From assembly GCF_012273895.1 (NCBI RefSeq), contig NC_052124.1, forward strand, positions 2,604,001 through 2,668,000: DNA of 64,000 nt, read 5' to 3'. Of this stretch, positions 11,801-20,620 are shown one piece after another (positions within the stretch are counted from its first letter, which is position 1; the number at the start of each line of letters is the position of its first letter). Source of the DNA: Zerene cesonia (lineage: Eukaryota; Arthropoda; Insecta; Lepidoptera; Pieridae). The notes beneath the pieces were generated by a model that was not told the DNA's origin, ran no database searches, and was given only the letters and a program-made list of their open reading frames with translations. The position numbers and the translations under genes were made by a program.

Positions 11801-14323
11801 GTTTAGGTGTTTGATGACTTGCAGTTACTTATCTACTCGTACACGAGTATATAATATATTACTTACTTACACTAAATTTATCGCTTTGAAAATGATTTAT
11901 TATTTTTAGTATTTATAATTTTGTAATAAAAAAAAACAAATTTTGCATAATGTTTAAAGCTGCATTAGACATGCATTCGACCAATGCCAACTAGATATCG
12001 CCGAGAAAAAATAGGCAAATAACAGCTCACTAAAGAGGTGAGCTCTTATTTAATATTTTGTTAAGTTCGCTTGACACGTTTTTGTGACGAATGATTGTCA
12101 TTTTTAGACACCCTTTGAATGATTCGTGACTTTATCACTAGATGTCAAGGTTGTAATTAGGCTGATTTTAAAACTGTTTTAAAAATTTTCTCTCCGTTCG
12201 CTAGGAAGCAATCATAAGCAATATGCTGTTGATGATTTTGTTGCAAAAGCTATTTCTAGCTAACCGTAGATGCAAGTAGATACCGACAGGGTACCACTGA
12301 AAATCAGAGCTGAGGCGTTAAGCCTCAGGTTTCCTGAGTGGAATCCCTTTTGGCACACGCAGCCAAACAGACATAATTGTTAAGTCTAACCGTTAATATA
12401 TATTTTTTTTCCTTTTTTTCGATTTATTGTATGCTGTTGTTTTCTGCGATGATCTGTTGTGTGTGTGTATGTCTGTGTCACAATAAATGTTTTTCTTTCT
12501 TCTTTCTATCTTCTGTTGTTGTGCTCTGCTCTTCTATGATTTATATTATCTATGATCCCTTACCCCATATGTTCATCTTTGAGTGCGGCATATCAGTGAT
12601 GTCAAACCATGAGTATTGCCATTTTCAAAAATCATCTTGAGTAATGGTACAGATAATTATATAATACTATACTAATAAAGATTAACTTACATTTCGCTTG
12701 AGTTGACTTTCTCGCAGATGACTGGTAACTGACTGAGGTGCAGGTGGGTCGCGTTCAACTGACATGACTTGTCGCCGTAGTGCAAGTCTTCTGCAGTTAC
12801 TTTTGATGTCGTTCCTGTAGTTAAAATAGTGTTAATAATAAAATAGGTGAATAAGTAAAAAATGCGCTAAATTTAGTATGGATATTAAAAGACCAGCAGG
12901 GTCCAGGGTCCAGGATCCAGGGTCATAGTTAGTTCCGTTAATATCTGTAACTATGTCATGTTACCTTATATCTATAAGATCTGTTTCATGCGACAGCCCA
13001 AGCCGAGGCCTGTGATCCCCGTGTCCGTATCAGTTCACCCACGTGTCTATGCATACAGCAGATCTTTAGTCTAACATCGAGATTCACCCAAAAAATAATA
13101 ATGTCTGTAACGTTCGGGCCGATTTTAGGAGTTTTTCAGAGGCAAATTAGTTCTAATCTTACTTTAAAAGTCTCTAAAGGGATTCATTACACCTTCTATC
13201 ACGAGTTAGCCAAACATCCTGATCGGTCTGAACGTGGCTTTTATATTAATTAAAACCTAAACAAAAGACATCTTAATTTTTTGTCCGGCATCAAAAAAGT
13301 TGATTAAACTATTCTAAACTGAAGGCCGATACTTTCCTTTTAGCGTATTTACATTGAAAGGTATAACAAGGTCGAGTTATACCCTCACGAATGTGCGCCT
13401 CAAGGACGGCCAAAGTCAAGGTCGAGCTGCAAAAACTTACGCGTGATGCCTAATTAATTTATAATCTGTGTTACTTTAAGTTTCTTAAATGTGCTTTGAA
13501 TAGTATTGGTTGTACGTGACGAATGCTGAAGTTAGATGCTTAGCGTAAGCTTTTGTAAGAGATTTCAGAGTTAGAGCTACGAGTATAGTATTGTTTTTAG
13601 TATATCAATATCAGTTTTAATTTCTAAATGTATTTTCGTGTACAATCAAAAACATCTCAAACATGTTTTTCCTCAAGCCTCAAGTCTCTAGTGACCTAAT
13701 GATCAAGTTTAGACTTTTTAAGAACCATTAGCAAATTCTTTTGGTACTATAGCTATTTTCTCGGAACGTATGTGTTAGGAATTTATACGAATCTCCTAAA
13801 CAGAGAGTGGGTCAAGGCGTTACGTATGAATCAAATCACCCAAATCACCCTATGCAAATTGAATTAATCACAAAAAATAAGTATTTGGCGCGAAAAAGAA
13901 ATGGCTGTATGAATGGATAAATATTATAAAAAAAAATTTAAAAGATGCGGGAAAAAAAGGATGTTTTTTATATATACATCTGCGATCAGTTCAGCTGTCA
14001 GCTGCAGTCAGATCATATCAGCGGAGACTATGAGAAATATTAAAAAAAAGCATAATGACAGTAAAAATTAACCTATAGGCTACTATATAATATTAATATA
14101 TACAATATTCTTATACAATAAAACGAGAAGGAACTTATGAAATAAGACACATTACATACAAAAATTATTAAGTAATTTAAACAGGCGAATAAAAACGACA
14201 AGAGTCATAAATACCTATAAGATAATGTCCAAGCTCCCCCAATATGTAGCCGACTGACACAAGCCCGAGCACGTACCACTTGTAATACGCCTTCAATTTC
14301 GAGAGCAAGCCTCCGTGAAGCAT
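414..14323 (-). CDS. MFS transporter, Spinster-like (10 coding exons)
   Basis: Join, in transcript order: 14323-14215, 12814-12691, 7523-7380, 6972-6690, 5317-5212, 3882-3757, 3374-3236, 2857-2718, 1108-911, 565-414. Total is 1521 nt, 506 aa plus TAG. Every junction is GT-AG and every phase matches. Predicted 12-TM major facilitator. TM1 is about residues 16-36. A long extracytoplasmic loop (37-100) holds Cys 54, 70, 79 and 90 and sequons N57, N74 and N85. Motif A occurs twice: GVVADKYNR (121-129) and GGVVSDKFVSR (338-348). R160 and E167 precede CNPLATG and TDLFPEHQR, then FNWGIYGGYG (194-203). The charged C-tail (about 472-506) is cytosolic. Spns and related MFS proteins are proton-coupled permeases, often lysosomal; the substrate cannot be read here. 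Canonical Spns N-terminal motifs in TM1 are absent, so this is a Spinster-like insect clade rather than certain spin orthology. Confidence 0.88.
801..850 (+). mobile_element. tRNA-derived SINE head fragment
   Basis: About 50 bp matching the 5' end of the fuller SINEs at 40059 and 52267, including the A-box-like TGGCTCAGTGG at 810-820. It is cut off before the B box. It lies in the last coding intron. Confidence 0.6.
911..1108 (-). CDS. Transporter coding exon 9 (TM10-TM11)
   Basis: 198 nt, residues 391-457. AEMWFGILFAILVEIVPLSV, then RSTTVGVFLFVMNNVGGNLP and DPVSKAIGYREAIMIFYAGF. The EMWFG...EIVP...R-S-T segment is typical of the TM10-11 region in Spns-like permeases. Acceptor is TTCCAG, donor GTAAGT, phase 1. 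Confidence 0.91.
1208..1421 (+). mobile_element. Poly(A) retroposon family P, 5'- and 3'-truncated
   Basis: Shares the family P blocks GAGTGGGGGAGCCGGAGG and CCATGGGC-like GTTCATGGGC(A)GTGGTAG with the fuller copies at 41612 and 56501, and lacks the poly(A) end. It sits in the intron between coding exons 8 and 9. Confidence 0.6.
1721..2009. mobile_element. Foldback MITE with ~42-bp terminal inverted repeats
   Basis: The arm at 1721-1762 and the arm at 1967-2009 are reverse complements, with 26 nt perfect (TAACGGATTTTAAACGCGAT core) and only an indel and two mismatches in the outer part. The unit is about 289 bp with no coding capacity. An internal CGACCCGTAACCACGCTCGC stretch recurs in degenerate form near 49590. 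Confidence 0.75.
2610..2703 (+). repeat. Dispersed repeat next to exon 8 donor
   Basis: Matches 45063-45155 in the same orientation: CAGACAG(A/G)GTATGAGCTGACTTGG, a shared GGGAGCAT or ATGCTCCC-type core, then AAACAGGAATCT. It ends 15 nt short of the splice donor at 2717. Class unknown, possibly a Helitron internal piece. Confidence 0.55.
2718..2857 (-). CDS. Transporter coding exon 8 (TM9-TM10)
   Basis: 140 nt, residues 344-391. FVSRMGVRSR completes motif A; then VLVLALSQLIATLPAFGSVV and FGPLWAMITLAFSYFF. Acceptor is TTCCAG, but the tract upstream of it is a (GAT)n microsatellite rather than pyrimidines. Donor is GTAATT. A dispersed repeat starts 15 nt beyond the donor. Confidence 0.89.
2863..2895. 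repeat. (ATC)11 microsatellite at splice acceptor
   Basis: Eleven ATC units on the plus strand (GAT in the transcript), separated from the exon 8 acceptor by a few bases. A shorter ATC run follows at about 2901-2910. Confidence 0.95.
3236..3374 (-). CDS. Transporter coding exon 7 (TM7-TM8, second motif A)
   Basis: 139 nt, residues 298-344. GGMTFAYNADLYYRDYFPD precedes LGWWLFAVTVGIGSIGVVVG and GGVVSDK, the second motif A. Acceptor is TGTCCAG, donor GTATGT, phase 2 out. Confidence 0.9.
3757..3882 (-). CDS. Transporter coding exon 6 (central loop, TM7 start)
   Basis: 126 nt, residues 257-298. A polar central loop (KSDSVESGKKMPQ) is followed by TIWHVIVQPRIILLCLAASIRHC. QPRI...LCLAASIRH is a recognisable opening of the second MFS half in Spinster-like proteins. 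Acceptor is TTCTAG, donor GTATAA, phase 1. Confidence 0.9.
4858..5078 (+). mobile_element. Family P retroposon, 5'-truncated
   Basis: Begins at the GGAGGCCGGAGG block and runs to a short A-run after GATATTGACATAC. It retains the GGTAATGGTAGCTTACTATCAGGC-type 3' block. Intron between coding exons 5 and 6. Confidence 0.65.
5212..5317 (-). CDS. Transporter coding exon 5 (TM6)
   Basis: 106 nt, residues 221-256. SWRLCYYSAG leads into TM6 (IVGVVIAALTFLTL), then REPERTTIGEE, the start of the central cytosolic loop. The L-x-E-P-E-R ending after TM6 is typical of this MFS group. Acceptor is TTGCAG, donor GTTTGT, phase 1 out. Confidence 0.9.
5468..5510 (+). mobile_element. Family P 5' fragment
   Basis: Only the GCAAATTGGGCCAGC...GGGGAAGGTATCACA...CCCC block is left, matching the opening of full copies. 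Confidence 0.45.
5650..5830 (+). repeat. AACCGACTTC-family repeat
   Basis: Starts CAACCGATTTCAAAGAGG and contains GTTACCTCATAGCTTTTTAC and a CATGTGGTCTCAT block. Same family as 34590-34755 and 46705-46850, probably a non-autonomous rolling-circle element; the ends are not defined. Confidence 0.45.
6208..6367 (-). mobile_element. Short non-autonomous Helitron
   Basis: On the minus strand it runs from TCTATACTAATATTG, after an A, to GGGCAAAGCC...GGTGGACCGTTAG before a T. That fits 5' TC, a subterminal GC-rich stem, CTRR-type 3' end (degenerate TTAG) and A/T target. About 160 bp, no coding capacity. Confidence 0.65.
6690..6972 (-). CDS. Transporter coding exon 4 (TM3-TM5 core)
   Basis: 283 nt, residues 126-220, the longest and most conserved-looking exon. 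It completes motif A (YNRARIL), then TM3, R160, the GESGCNP turn of TM4-5 (E167, N171, P172), the cytosolic TDLFPEHQRAL loop and the glycine-rich helix FNWGIYGGYGIAF. Acceptor is TTGCAG. The donor GTGGGT is slightly weak, but its phase 0 joins cleanly to SWRLCYYSAG in the next exon. It is GC-rich against AT-rich introns. Confidence 0.92.
6999..7022. repeat. (TG)12 microsatellite
   Basis: Twelve TG units in the intron between coding exons 3 and 4, about 26 bp upstream of the exon 4 acceptor. Confidence 0.95.
7240..7335 (-). mobile_element. Family P fragment
   Basis: Reverse complement of the central CCTTTTCCTT...CCTTTCCTTTATTCCT block plus the start of GGTGAATAGGGGAGCC. Intron between coding exons 3 and 4, close to exon 3. 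Confidence 0.55.
7380..7523 (-). CDS. Transporter coding exon 3 (loop end, TM2, motif A)
   Basis: 144 nt, residues 79-126. It carries C79 and C90, sequon N85-G-T, the segment CEWGYNGLGIDYQ, then TM2 (VLAGPAFMAVFTVVGVVLG) running into motif A (GVVADK). Acceptor is TTCCAG and donor GTATGA; the phase-2 split of Lys126 is resolved by the next exon. Confidence 0.88.
   Translation of the reverse strand: MRNLNSERDSLLRVGIQRARHRLPGAGRASVYGRVYCGRRGPGGRRG
7755..7925 (+). mobile_element. Degenerate Helitron fragment
   Basis: TTTGTTTGGTTGCATGCGCT...TACTAGTTCGAATTTC...ATAGCCCATTTAGGAAGGCT follows the body of the copies at 6208 and 27651, but the 3' stem and CTAG are missing. Confidence 0.45.
8284..8554 (+). 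mobile_element. Helitron-like element
   Basis: The 3' end GCAGGCGAAGC...AGGCAACAACTAG precedes a T. The body (CGGGCTGAAATTCGGCA) matches the element at 18141. The 5' end is approximate. Confidence 0.55.
10100..10179 (+). mobile_element. Helitron 3'-end fragment
   Basis: Ends GTATAGCCGCGGCACAGCTAG before T, the same kind of 3' terminus as other copies. No 5' end was found. Confidence 0.4.
10400..10599 (-). mobile_element. Helitron, TCCTACTAATATTATAAA subfamily
   Basis: Complete 200-bp copy on the minus strand. The 5' TCCTACTAATATTATAAA follows an A; the 3' stem CGCGGGTGAAACCGCG is followed by GGGCGCAGCTAG and T. The internal (TG)n and CGATATTCC(T)ACGGGATACG are shared with seven further copies here. 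Confidence 0.8.
12290..12515 (+). mobile_element. LINE 3'UTR fragment
   Basis: GCGTTAAGCCTCAGGTTTCC...GGCACACGCAGCC leads to GTGTGTGTATGTCTGTGTCA, CAATAAATG and a TTTC-rich tail. This resembles a non-LTR 3'UTR; no reverse transcriptase frame is left. Confidence 0.4.
12691..12814 (-). CDS. Transporter coding exon 2 (lumenal loop)
   Basis: 124 nt, residues 37-78. Acceptor is CTACAG, donor is GTAAGT, phase 1 in and phase 2 out. It encodes the hydrophilic extracytoplasmic loop after TM1, with C54, C70 and sequons N57-A-T and N74-S-S. This is the least conserved-looking part of the protein, and its assignment rests on the matching phases on both sides. Confidence 0.82.
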
Positions 14324-14334
14324 CGTGGATTATT
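14215..14334 (-). CDS. Transporter coding exon 1 (with 11 nt of 5'UTR)
   Basis: An acceptor TTCCAG ends at 14335, followed by 11 untranslated bases and the ATG at 14323-14321. This shows that an upstream non-coding exon exists. It encodes residues 1-36 plus the first base of codon 37 (109 coding nt): a short basic N-terminus (SKLKAYYKW) and TM1 (YVLGLVSVGYILGELGHYL). Donor is GTATTT, phase 1. The start choice is supported because the reading frame begins directly inside the spliced leader and no earlier ATG fits in this exon. Confidence 0.85.
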
Positions 14335-15178
14335 CTGGAACAATGTGACAGTTATTAAACATGTGTTTTATAAAATAGCTCTTGTAAGTTCTAATACATT
14401 TCATTGGGCAGTAAATATATGAGATATTTAGTCCTTTTGTAATAAATTAAATAAAGTACCAACAATTTTAAAAACAATGACTATAATGAATAAATATTTT
14501 TGTTTATTTGTAACATGGCTTCCATCAGTTTTTCAACCGACTTCAGAAAAGTGAAAACTACGCTACCTTCCGTGTGGTCCTATTTGAATTTGGTCTAATT
14601 CTGACAAGTTTGAAGGTGTTATAATTTTTCGCTAAAATACTTACGGCGACCACAGATAACATAATACGATACTAGCGACGACCTTATAGGTCGATTGTAA
14701 GAATGTTTTTTCTACATTAATTCCATATGCAACCATAATGTAATATCAAAGATAATATATACAAAACAATAAAATAACTTCTATCTTGATGCCTCGTACG
14801 CACAGCCGCGGTTCAGAGCTAGTATTTTAAATACATGCATTTTTTGCGTAACTAATTTATCTAATTATTACTTTTATCGTGGATAATTGGTTTATCGTCC
14901 TTCTTTTTTTGTAATTGTGCCTTCGGAATTTGGATTTCACAGATTCTATCAATTTAAAGATGATAAGAACTACCTATGCATTTAATATTTTGAAGAATTA
15001 TATTTCAATTTCAGTTTTTAATGTAAATGATTCTGAACTGAAGTTTTATAAGAGACTTGTTTTTGTGTGTGAATAAAAAATTGATTTGTCCTTAGATGAC
15101 GCATAGTTCCCTTTTATTTCTCTTAAATCACGTCAATCATAAATAAAAAAAAATAACCCTTGATTTATAATATTTAAT

Positions 15179-15383
15179 GTAGCTGTAACCTGCGGAATCA
15201 CTCGCGCGGTACCCGGGTAAAAAGTAGCCTATCTGCTTATCCAAACTATAATCTATCTCTGTACCAAATTTCATAGTTTCATACAGATACGATAAGTTGA
15301 TTTCGGCTTGAAAGAGTAACAAATATCCATACATCCATCCATCCATCCTTATTTACAAACTCGTGTTGATTTTATTAGTACGA
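15179..15383 (-). mobile_element. Degenerate Helitron, TCCTACTAATA subfamily
   Basis: It keeps GTACCAAATTTCATAGTTTC, the TGAAAGAGTAACAAATATCC block and a TATTAGTACGA 5' edge, but the 3' stem has decayed. Confidence 0.55.
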
Positions 15384-15553
15384 TAAAACGCCATAAGCAT
15401 TTGCGATTTTAAAAGGTAAAACACGCCATCGTACCGCGTGAAGAAAAATTTAAATCATCGATTTACAAATACTTAAAAGCTATTTTCGCATATCTCTACT
15501 ACTAAGGAAATCGATAAAATGCTTAAATAAATAGAGTGTGTTTAGTTTATTTA

Positions 15554-15725
15554 CTAGCTTGTAGGCCGGCTTCGCTCGCATAAGATTCTCATACTTGATA
15601 AGACAGTCCCACCATTTTTGAATAATATACCATTCATGTTCTTAGACCATGCTAAATTTCATTACAATCAGTTCCAAATACATAAAATGTTTATAAATTG
15701 TGTTCTACACTTTTCCGCGACTTCA
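15554..15725 (-). mobile_element. Helitron 3' part
   Basis: On the minus strand it ends TGCGAGCGAAGCCGGCCTACAAGCTAG-T (paired GAAGCC stem). The 5' end is undefined. Confidence 0.5.
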
Positions 15726-15805
15726 TTCACACGCATCAACATTTCAGGTTATCTACAAATAAAGGATTTTTGGAAATAAAAAAAAATATTGACAATGTTT
15801 TTATT

Positions 15806-15895
15806 TACACCATTAGCGGGCGACTGAGCTGGTGGATCGCTTGATGTTAAGCGATCACCACCGCCCAAAGACACAAAAGCATTGCCGCTCTAAGG
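15806..15895 (-). mobile_element. Family P 3' fragment
   Basis: Reverse complement of GGGCGGTGGTGATCGCTTAACATCAAG...CAGCTCAGTCGCCCGC, the last part of family P. Confidence 0.5.
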
Positions 15896-16377
15896 AGTAT
15901 TTAAAATAATGAATCTTCATAGAATCGTTTATTTCTATCGAAAAAAAACGCGATTCCCGCATTAAACCTGAAGCGGCATCCACTTTCAAGAACGTCATTA
16001 TCAAACCCATTAATTAAACAGTAAACAAACACATCAATCTTCATTTATCAGCCTCAGCCGATAACTCAAATAATCGCAGTTATTTCAGCAATGAGCCAAC
16101 GATCGGTGTCATGAACGGTTTATCAATAAAATCTCCATATTTAGTATTTGAATTTAATTAAAATTCACCAACACCAATTATGTTGTAAGGTAATGGTCAG
16201 TATGTTTAGCGAATAGTAATTGTCTATTTATTTGCGAGTCCAGCTAGACATAACTCTTGGAGTTAGAGCTAGACAGAACTCTGAACCGATCGAGTTTTAT
16301 TATGGCTCTCGAGCATTGGGCCTGCTCCAACCAGTGAAGGATACTAAAGAAGATGAATGAGATAAGAGGTTACTGTT

Positions 16378-16440
16378 CTAATGTTTATGGGCGGTGTTAG
16401 TTGCGTACCATCAGGCGACAGGCAATGATATAAAAAAAAG
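16378..16440 (+). mobile_element. Family P 3' fragment
   Basis: TAATGTTTATGGGCGGTGTTAG...CCATCAGGCGACAGGCAATG followed by an A-rich end. Confidence 0.5.
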
Positions 16441-16477
16441 TTTCACACGAATAGTTTTTAATACTCTATAAGGCCCT

Positions 16478-16640
16478 TTTTTTTATAGTGGGGAAATCTT
16501 CAATAGATACCCACGGCCCCCGGGGATGGAGCCGTGGGTTATGTCGGATTCTTACCGACCAAAACCCCACTGTGTTCCGTCGAGCCACTTGGGTGAAGAG
16601 GCCACGGGAGCTGGTTAAAATTCATCCGCGACCCCCTCGG
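16478..16640 (-). mobile_element. 5'-truncated LINE 3' end (family Q) with TSD
   Basis: Read on the minus strand it ends in a short A-run after CCCCACTAT. It is flanked by a 16-bp target duplication TA(C/T)TCTATAAGGCCCT at 16462-16477 and 16641-16656 (15/16). It contains the inverted stem CCCACGGC...GCCGTGGG. Paired copy at 19651. Confidence 0.75.
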
Positions 16641-17660
16641 TATTCTATAAGGCCCTGTAATATTATACATTGTGGAAACAAACTCTAGAAGAGGATGGCG
16701 AAGAAGAAAGAAGTTCTGTATTGGACCAAACGAATGCTGTTTACTTGAGCGCATCTTAGCTTCAATCTAGGCTTAACATAAACAACTCACCTTTTAAGAT
16801 TACAACTAAATACTTCCGCGAAATTAAAAACACAGAAATTGAAACATTTATCCCATTGAAGTATGCAAATTGTGTTAATAAACGATTGTATTGTAAACAA
16901 ACATTAATTACGGGAACAAAAGTGACTTTCGTAATTCGTAATTATATATCCGACCTTGCTAACAATTGTATGGTTCATGAATCAACGGTTTTACCCTTTC
17001 TTAGAATCCAATAACGTAGAAGACAAGATAATGTACGGAATTGAACCGACTTCAACGATTTCGTGATTTGAAAGCGCGTGAAGAAGGCATGGAATTCGTT
17101 GCATCGCTGCTTTCAAATTCAAATTTAAATTCTTTATTTGCAAGTAAGGATATTACCTGCATATTTTTCTTATGAATGGTATGATATATATTTAGCCCTC
17201 TACCCTCAAAAACTACTCCATCTTGAAGAATACGTGATACAACTAAAAAGAAAACATTTCAATTCAAGTTACAGTTTCTGAGATATCCGTATGCGTATGC
17301 TACAAACAAACAAACATACATACAAGCACTTATAAAATTCACTAACATGTACCAAAGCTCTACAATTTGGCAATATAACATACATACACATCGAATTGAT
17401 AACCTGATTTATTGAAGTCAGTTAAAAAAAAAACTAGTTGAGAAGACAAATTAACAAAGCGATATATTCACTTCATGAATTAAATAGTTTGAAATAACTT
17501 TATCTTTACTTGATTGTGTGATGACATTTTATTGCTAAATAATTAATTTTCTAATAAATATGTGAAAGCCGAAGTAGGCTATGCTACGAATTTTGCCCGA
17601 AAAGCAGTTTCTACAAAGAGGAACGTGAAAACATTTAAATTAATTTTAAATAACGAGCAC

Positions 17661-17889
17661 TTTGCTTTTTTTCCGCTCCTTGGTACAGTGGTTAACGCGT
17701 GAGCGTAGAACCGAGGGGTCCTGGGTTCGATTCCCGGTGGGGACGCACAAAAAATGTCTCGGTCTGGCAGGACACAGAAGGCTGATCACCTACTTGTTCC
17801 TAAAGAAAATCGATCAGTGAAACGGATGTACATCATCTGCCCCATACCCCACTAGGGGACACGGGACTTCACTTTTTTTTGCTTTTTTT
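17661..17889 (+). mobile_element. tRNA-derived SINE with 12-bp TSD
   Basis: The SINE body 17673-17877 lies between two TTTGCTTTTTTT duplications (17661-17672, 17878-17889). An A-box-like TGGTACAGTGGTTAACGCG starts at 17681 and the B box GGTTCGATTCC is at 17724-17734. The tail block CCCATACCCCACTAGGGGAC recurs at 42953-43093. Not a functional tRNA gene: there is no acceptor-stem pairing. Confidence 0.8.
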
Positions 17890-18140
17890 AATGTAAAACT
17901 GAACAGTATGTTATTTTAAGTTAAATATAAAGGTAATCTTAAATTTAAATTGACGATAACCGCGAACACGGCAAGTCCTTGTACTAACACGAGAGCCAAG
18001 TGTCAGGTAGATTTATGCTCTAACCGCGATTGACCGTCACCTAGGTAGTAGTTAGGTTAGTCTAGAACTAGACTACAGTGAAAAAATTGCGAAATATACA
18101 ACCAGGTGTATAAATAATATTGTTGTCCCTTTTAACGTAA

Positions 18141-18469
18141 TCTAAATATATATAACTCAAAGATGCCGGACTGACATAATGATCTATCCACGCACAGCCC
18201 AAACCACTGGATGGATCGGGCTGAAAGTACTTCTTCTTCTCTTAATTAATAGCTCCACCCAATAAATAGGGACTCCGCCAATGTCCAGTATATAAGGAAG
18301 AGACAGGACGAGGGCTGAAATTTGGTATGCAGATAGATGTTATGACGTAGGCATCCGCTAAGAAAGGATTTTGATAAATTCTTACCTCAAGGGGATAAAA
18401 TAGGGAATGGAAGTTTGTACCATGAATATTTATTAAGTCCGCACGGGCGAAACTGCAGGCAACAGCTAG
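18141..18469 (+). mobile_element. Helitron carrying an 85-bp insert
   Basis: 5' TCTAAATATATATAACTC and 3' GGGCGAAACTGCAGGCAACAGCTAG before T. The body is related to 8284. It is interrupted at 18227-18311 by foreign sequence flanked by GGGCTGAAA on both sides. Confidence 0.65.
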
Positions 18470-19650
18470 TAATAAATAAAAATGATCAAATAGTTTATTG
18501 ATAAATGCTTCAAAATAAATATATAGTTTAAAGCCTTACAATGTTCTTTTCGATTAATATTCATTTAATGTGCATAAGTAATTAAAACTGCTAATAATCT
18601 CAATAAGAAGTGATTTTTTTTATTGATAAAGTAGGTTATATATGTATTTGCGTAAATCGGTTATATAAAACCCGTCGCGACATGAAGGGCAGACAAACTA
18701 AATACTTTCGTCTTTCGCATTGTTGTTATTTACAAAAATTGTTTCTGCAGAATAACGAACAAATACAAACAAATCCTTCAAATATTTAAAGGCGTAAGTT
18801 TGTAAGTATGGATGGATGTATGCTTGTTACTCTTTCACGTAAAATCCACTGAATTGATTGTAATAAAGCTTTGCAATATAGCTTTATACAACAGAATAAG
18901 ACATTGGCTACCATGTGTTTCAAAAATCAACCTCTGAACGGTTTAAAAATTAGCAACCTGTTTCAATAAATTTTAACAATAATATAGTTCCGAGAACATA
19001 TCATACATTCTGATGGCGAAGCAAAAATGTAGGGCACGCTTTTATATAATTTACAGACATTTTCCCCATTTATAGCTAACCTGTAGGTACACCAGAACCC
19101 GGTAAAAAGAAGGCAACACGTAACAAATTTTGTTTGTATGTTTTTTAAATCGAAGTGCATTCATTTGGCAACAAAATATATTTTTTACAACTTTTGTAAG
19201 ACACAACCTTCATCATATTGTACAGCAACCCTAACTTTATGTTCCGGAACACGTTTTTATTTAAATATCATTTTCATTCGATAATCATTTGAGCGAATGA
19301 CCCTACGCGGGATCTTATATCGTTATTCTCCCGTACTAACCCTTAATACTTATCTATTTATATATGATCTGGTAAATAGTGACACAGACAATGACCTAAA
19401 TAATCTAATTACAGAACGAAGGTCAAGCCCCATTGTTGTCTGATGCGTTTGTTGAGACGAAACTTAAACAAACAATTAGTGTCAACGATGGAAAAGGACT
19501 ACCATTAAATGTGTTTATATGTTGGCCCTGTTAGAAAATGATATACAGCTTATTAATTGTATTTGATTTAATCCCTTGGTTGATACTATGATATCTAAGC
19601 CAATCGTTCAGCAGTTTTGGAGTTACTGTTTTTATTAAGATAACCCCTAC

Positions 19651-19805
19651 CTGGTCGCGGACGAATTCCAACAAGTACCCGTGGCCCCTTCACTAATGCG
19701 GCTCGATGGAACACAGTGGGGTTTTATTCGATAGGTATCCGACATAACCCACGGCTCCTTCTCCGGCCGTGGGTATCTATGTAAGATTTCCTCACTATAT
19801 AAAAA
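19651..19805 (+). mobile_element. 5'-truncated LINE 3' end (family Q)
   Basis: Opposite orientation to 16478-16640 and clearly the same family (GGAACACAGTGGGGTTTT, CCGACATAACCCACGGCTCC, GGCCGTGGGTATCTAT). Flanked by an 11-bp duplication ATAAC(C/T)CCTAC at 19640-19650 and 19806-19816 (10/11). Ends in a short A-run. Confidence 0.75.
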
Positions 19806-19938
19806 ATAACTCCTACTTATATTTTATAACAAGATTTGAGTATAATAAATTGAATTTGATGAAACTTATGAATACCTTTATGGATATCTTTTCTCTCGCC
19901 CTCTAAGCGGGCCCCTTACAAATATTATTTAATTCTAT

Positions 19939-20096
19939 AATAGCTAACCCGAGGCGACACTCGCGTGATATTCATGTATGAATAAATAGCCTATGGGCTA
20001 ATCCAGACTATTATAATAGACTGTTTTCGCGTGAAAAGCAAACATCCATACATCAACCCATGCTTAAATAATTTCACGTTTATAATATTAGTAGGA
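19939..20096 (-). mobile_element. Helitron, shortened copy
   Basis: 5' TCCTACTAATATTATAAACG on the minus strand. The 3' region CGCGAGTGTCGCCTCGGGTTAG is degenerate, and internal sequence is shorter than in full copies. Confidence 0.6.
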
Positions 20097-20499
20097 TAAC
20101 ATGGTCCTTCGAGCCGGTCCGTTCGTGCGGAAGCCCAGTAAGGTTGATTCCATCACGAATTGACTCACATGTATATTACCCGCTGTATAATATACCTAAT
20201 TATGTTATTTTAAACACACCTTTATCGGCTACGAGTACTTAAGTATGCCAACATGCTAAATTTATTTGCATTGGATACATGTTAAATGAGGTCACATGTA
20301 CGCTTACATATCAAAATTGATTTAATATGCTTATGGAAGATAAATATCATATGAGCGGCATTCATTATAGTCAGAAGTCAGAATATAAAGTTTTTGAATA
20401 ATGTATGCTTTGCGAAGTGCATTGACTCGATGATTACATGTCATGTTTGTCAATGATATCAACGGAAAATAATCTCAATTTTAATACCAATATCAACTA

Positions 20500-20620
20500 C
20501 TAGCGGACCGTCCTGGCTTCACCCGAGCTACGTTTTTTCTCTCCAAAAGAACCTTCATGTGCCCAAACAAATTTAATAAAAAAAATGCTGAATTAGTCTG
20601 GTTTTCAATGATATTATAAA
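20500..20620 (-). mobile_element. Helitron 3' fragment
   Basis: On the minus strand it ends CTCGGGTGAAGCCAGGACGG then TCCGCTAG-T, the GGACCGCTAG type of 27825. Confidence 0.45.

Noticed and set aside
16488..16754. Overlapping open frames with a high-GC, protein-like composition
   Set aside because: They lie in the family Q retroposon tail; GC content comes from its CCCACGGC hairpin.
17673..17740. tRNA gene
   Set aside because: A and B boxes are present, but there is no cloverleaf-closing acceptor stem and the unit continues into a SINE body with TSDs.
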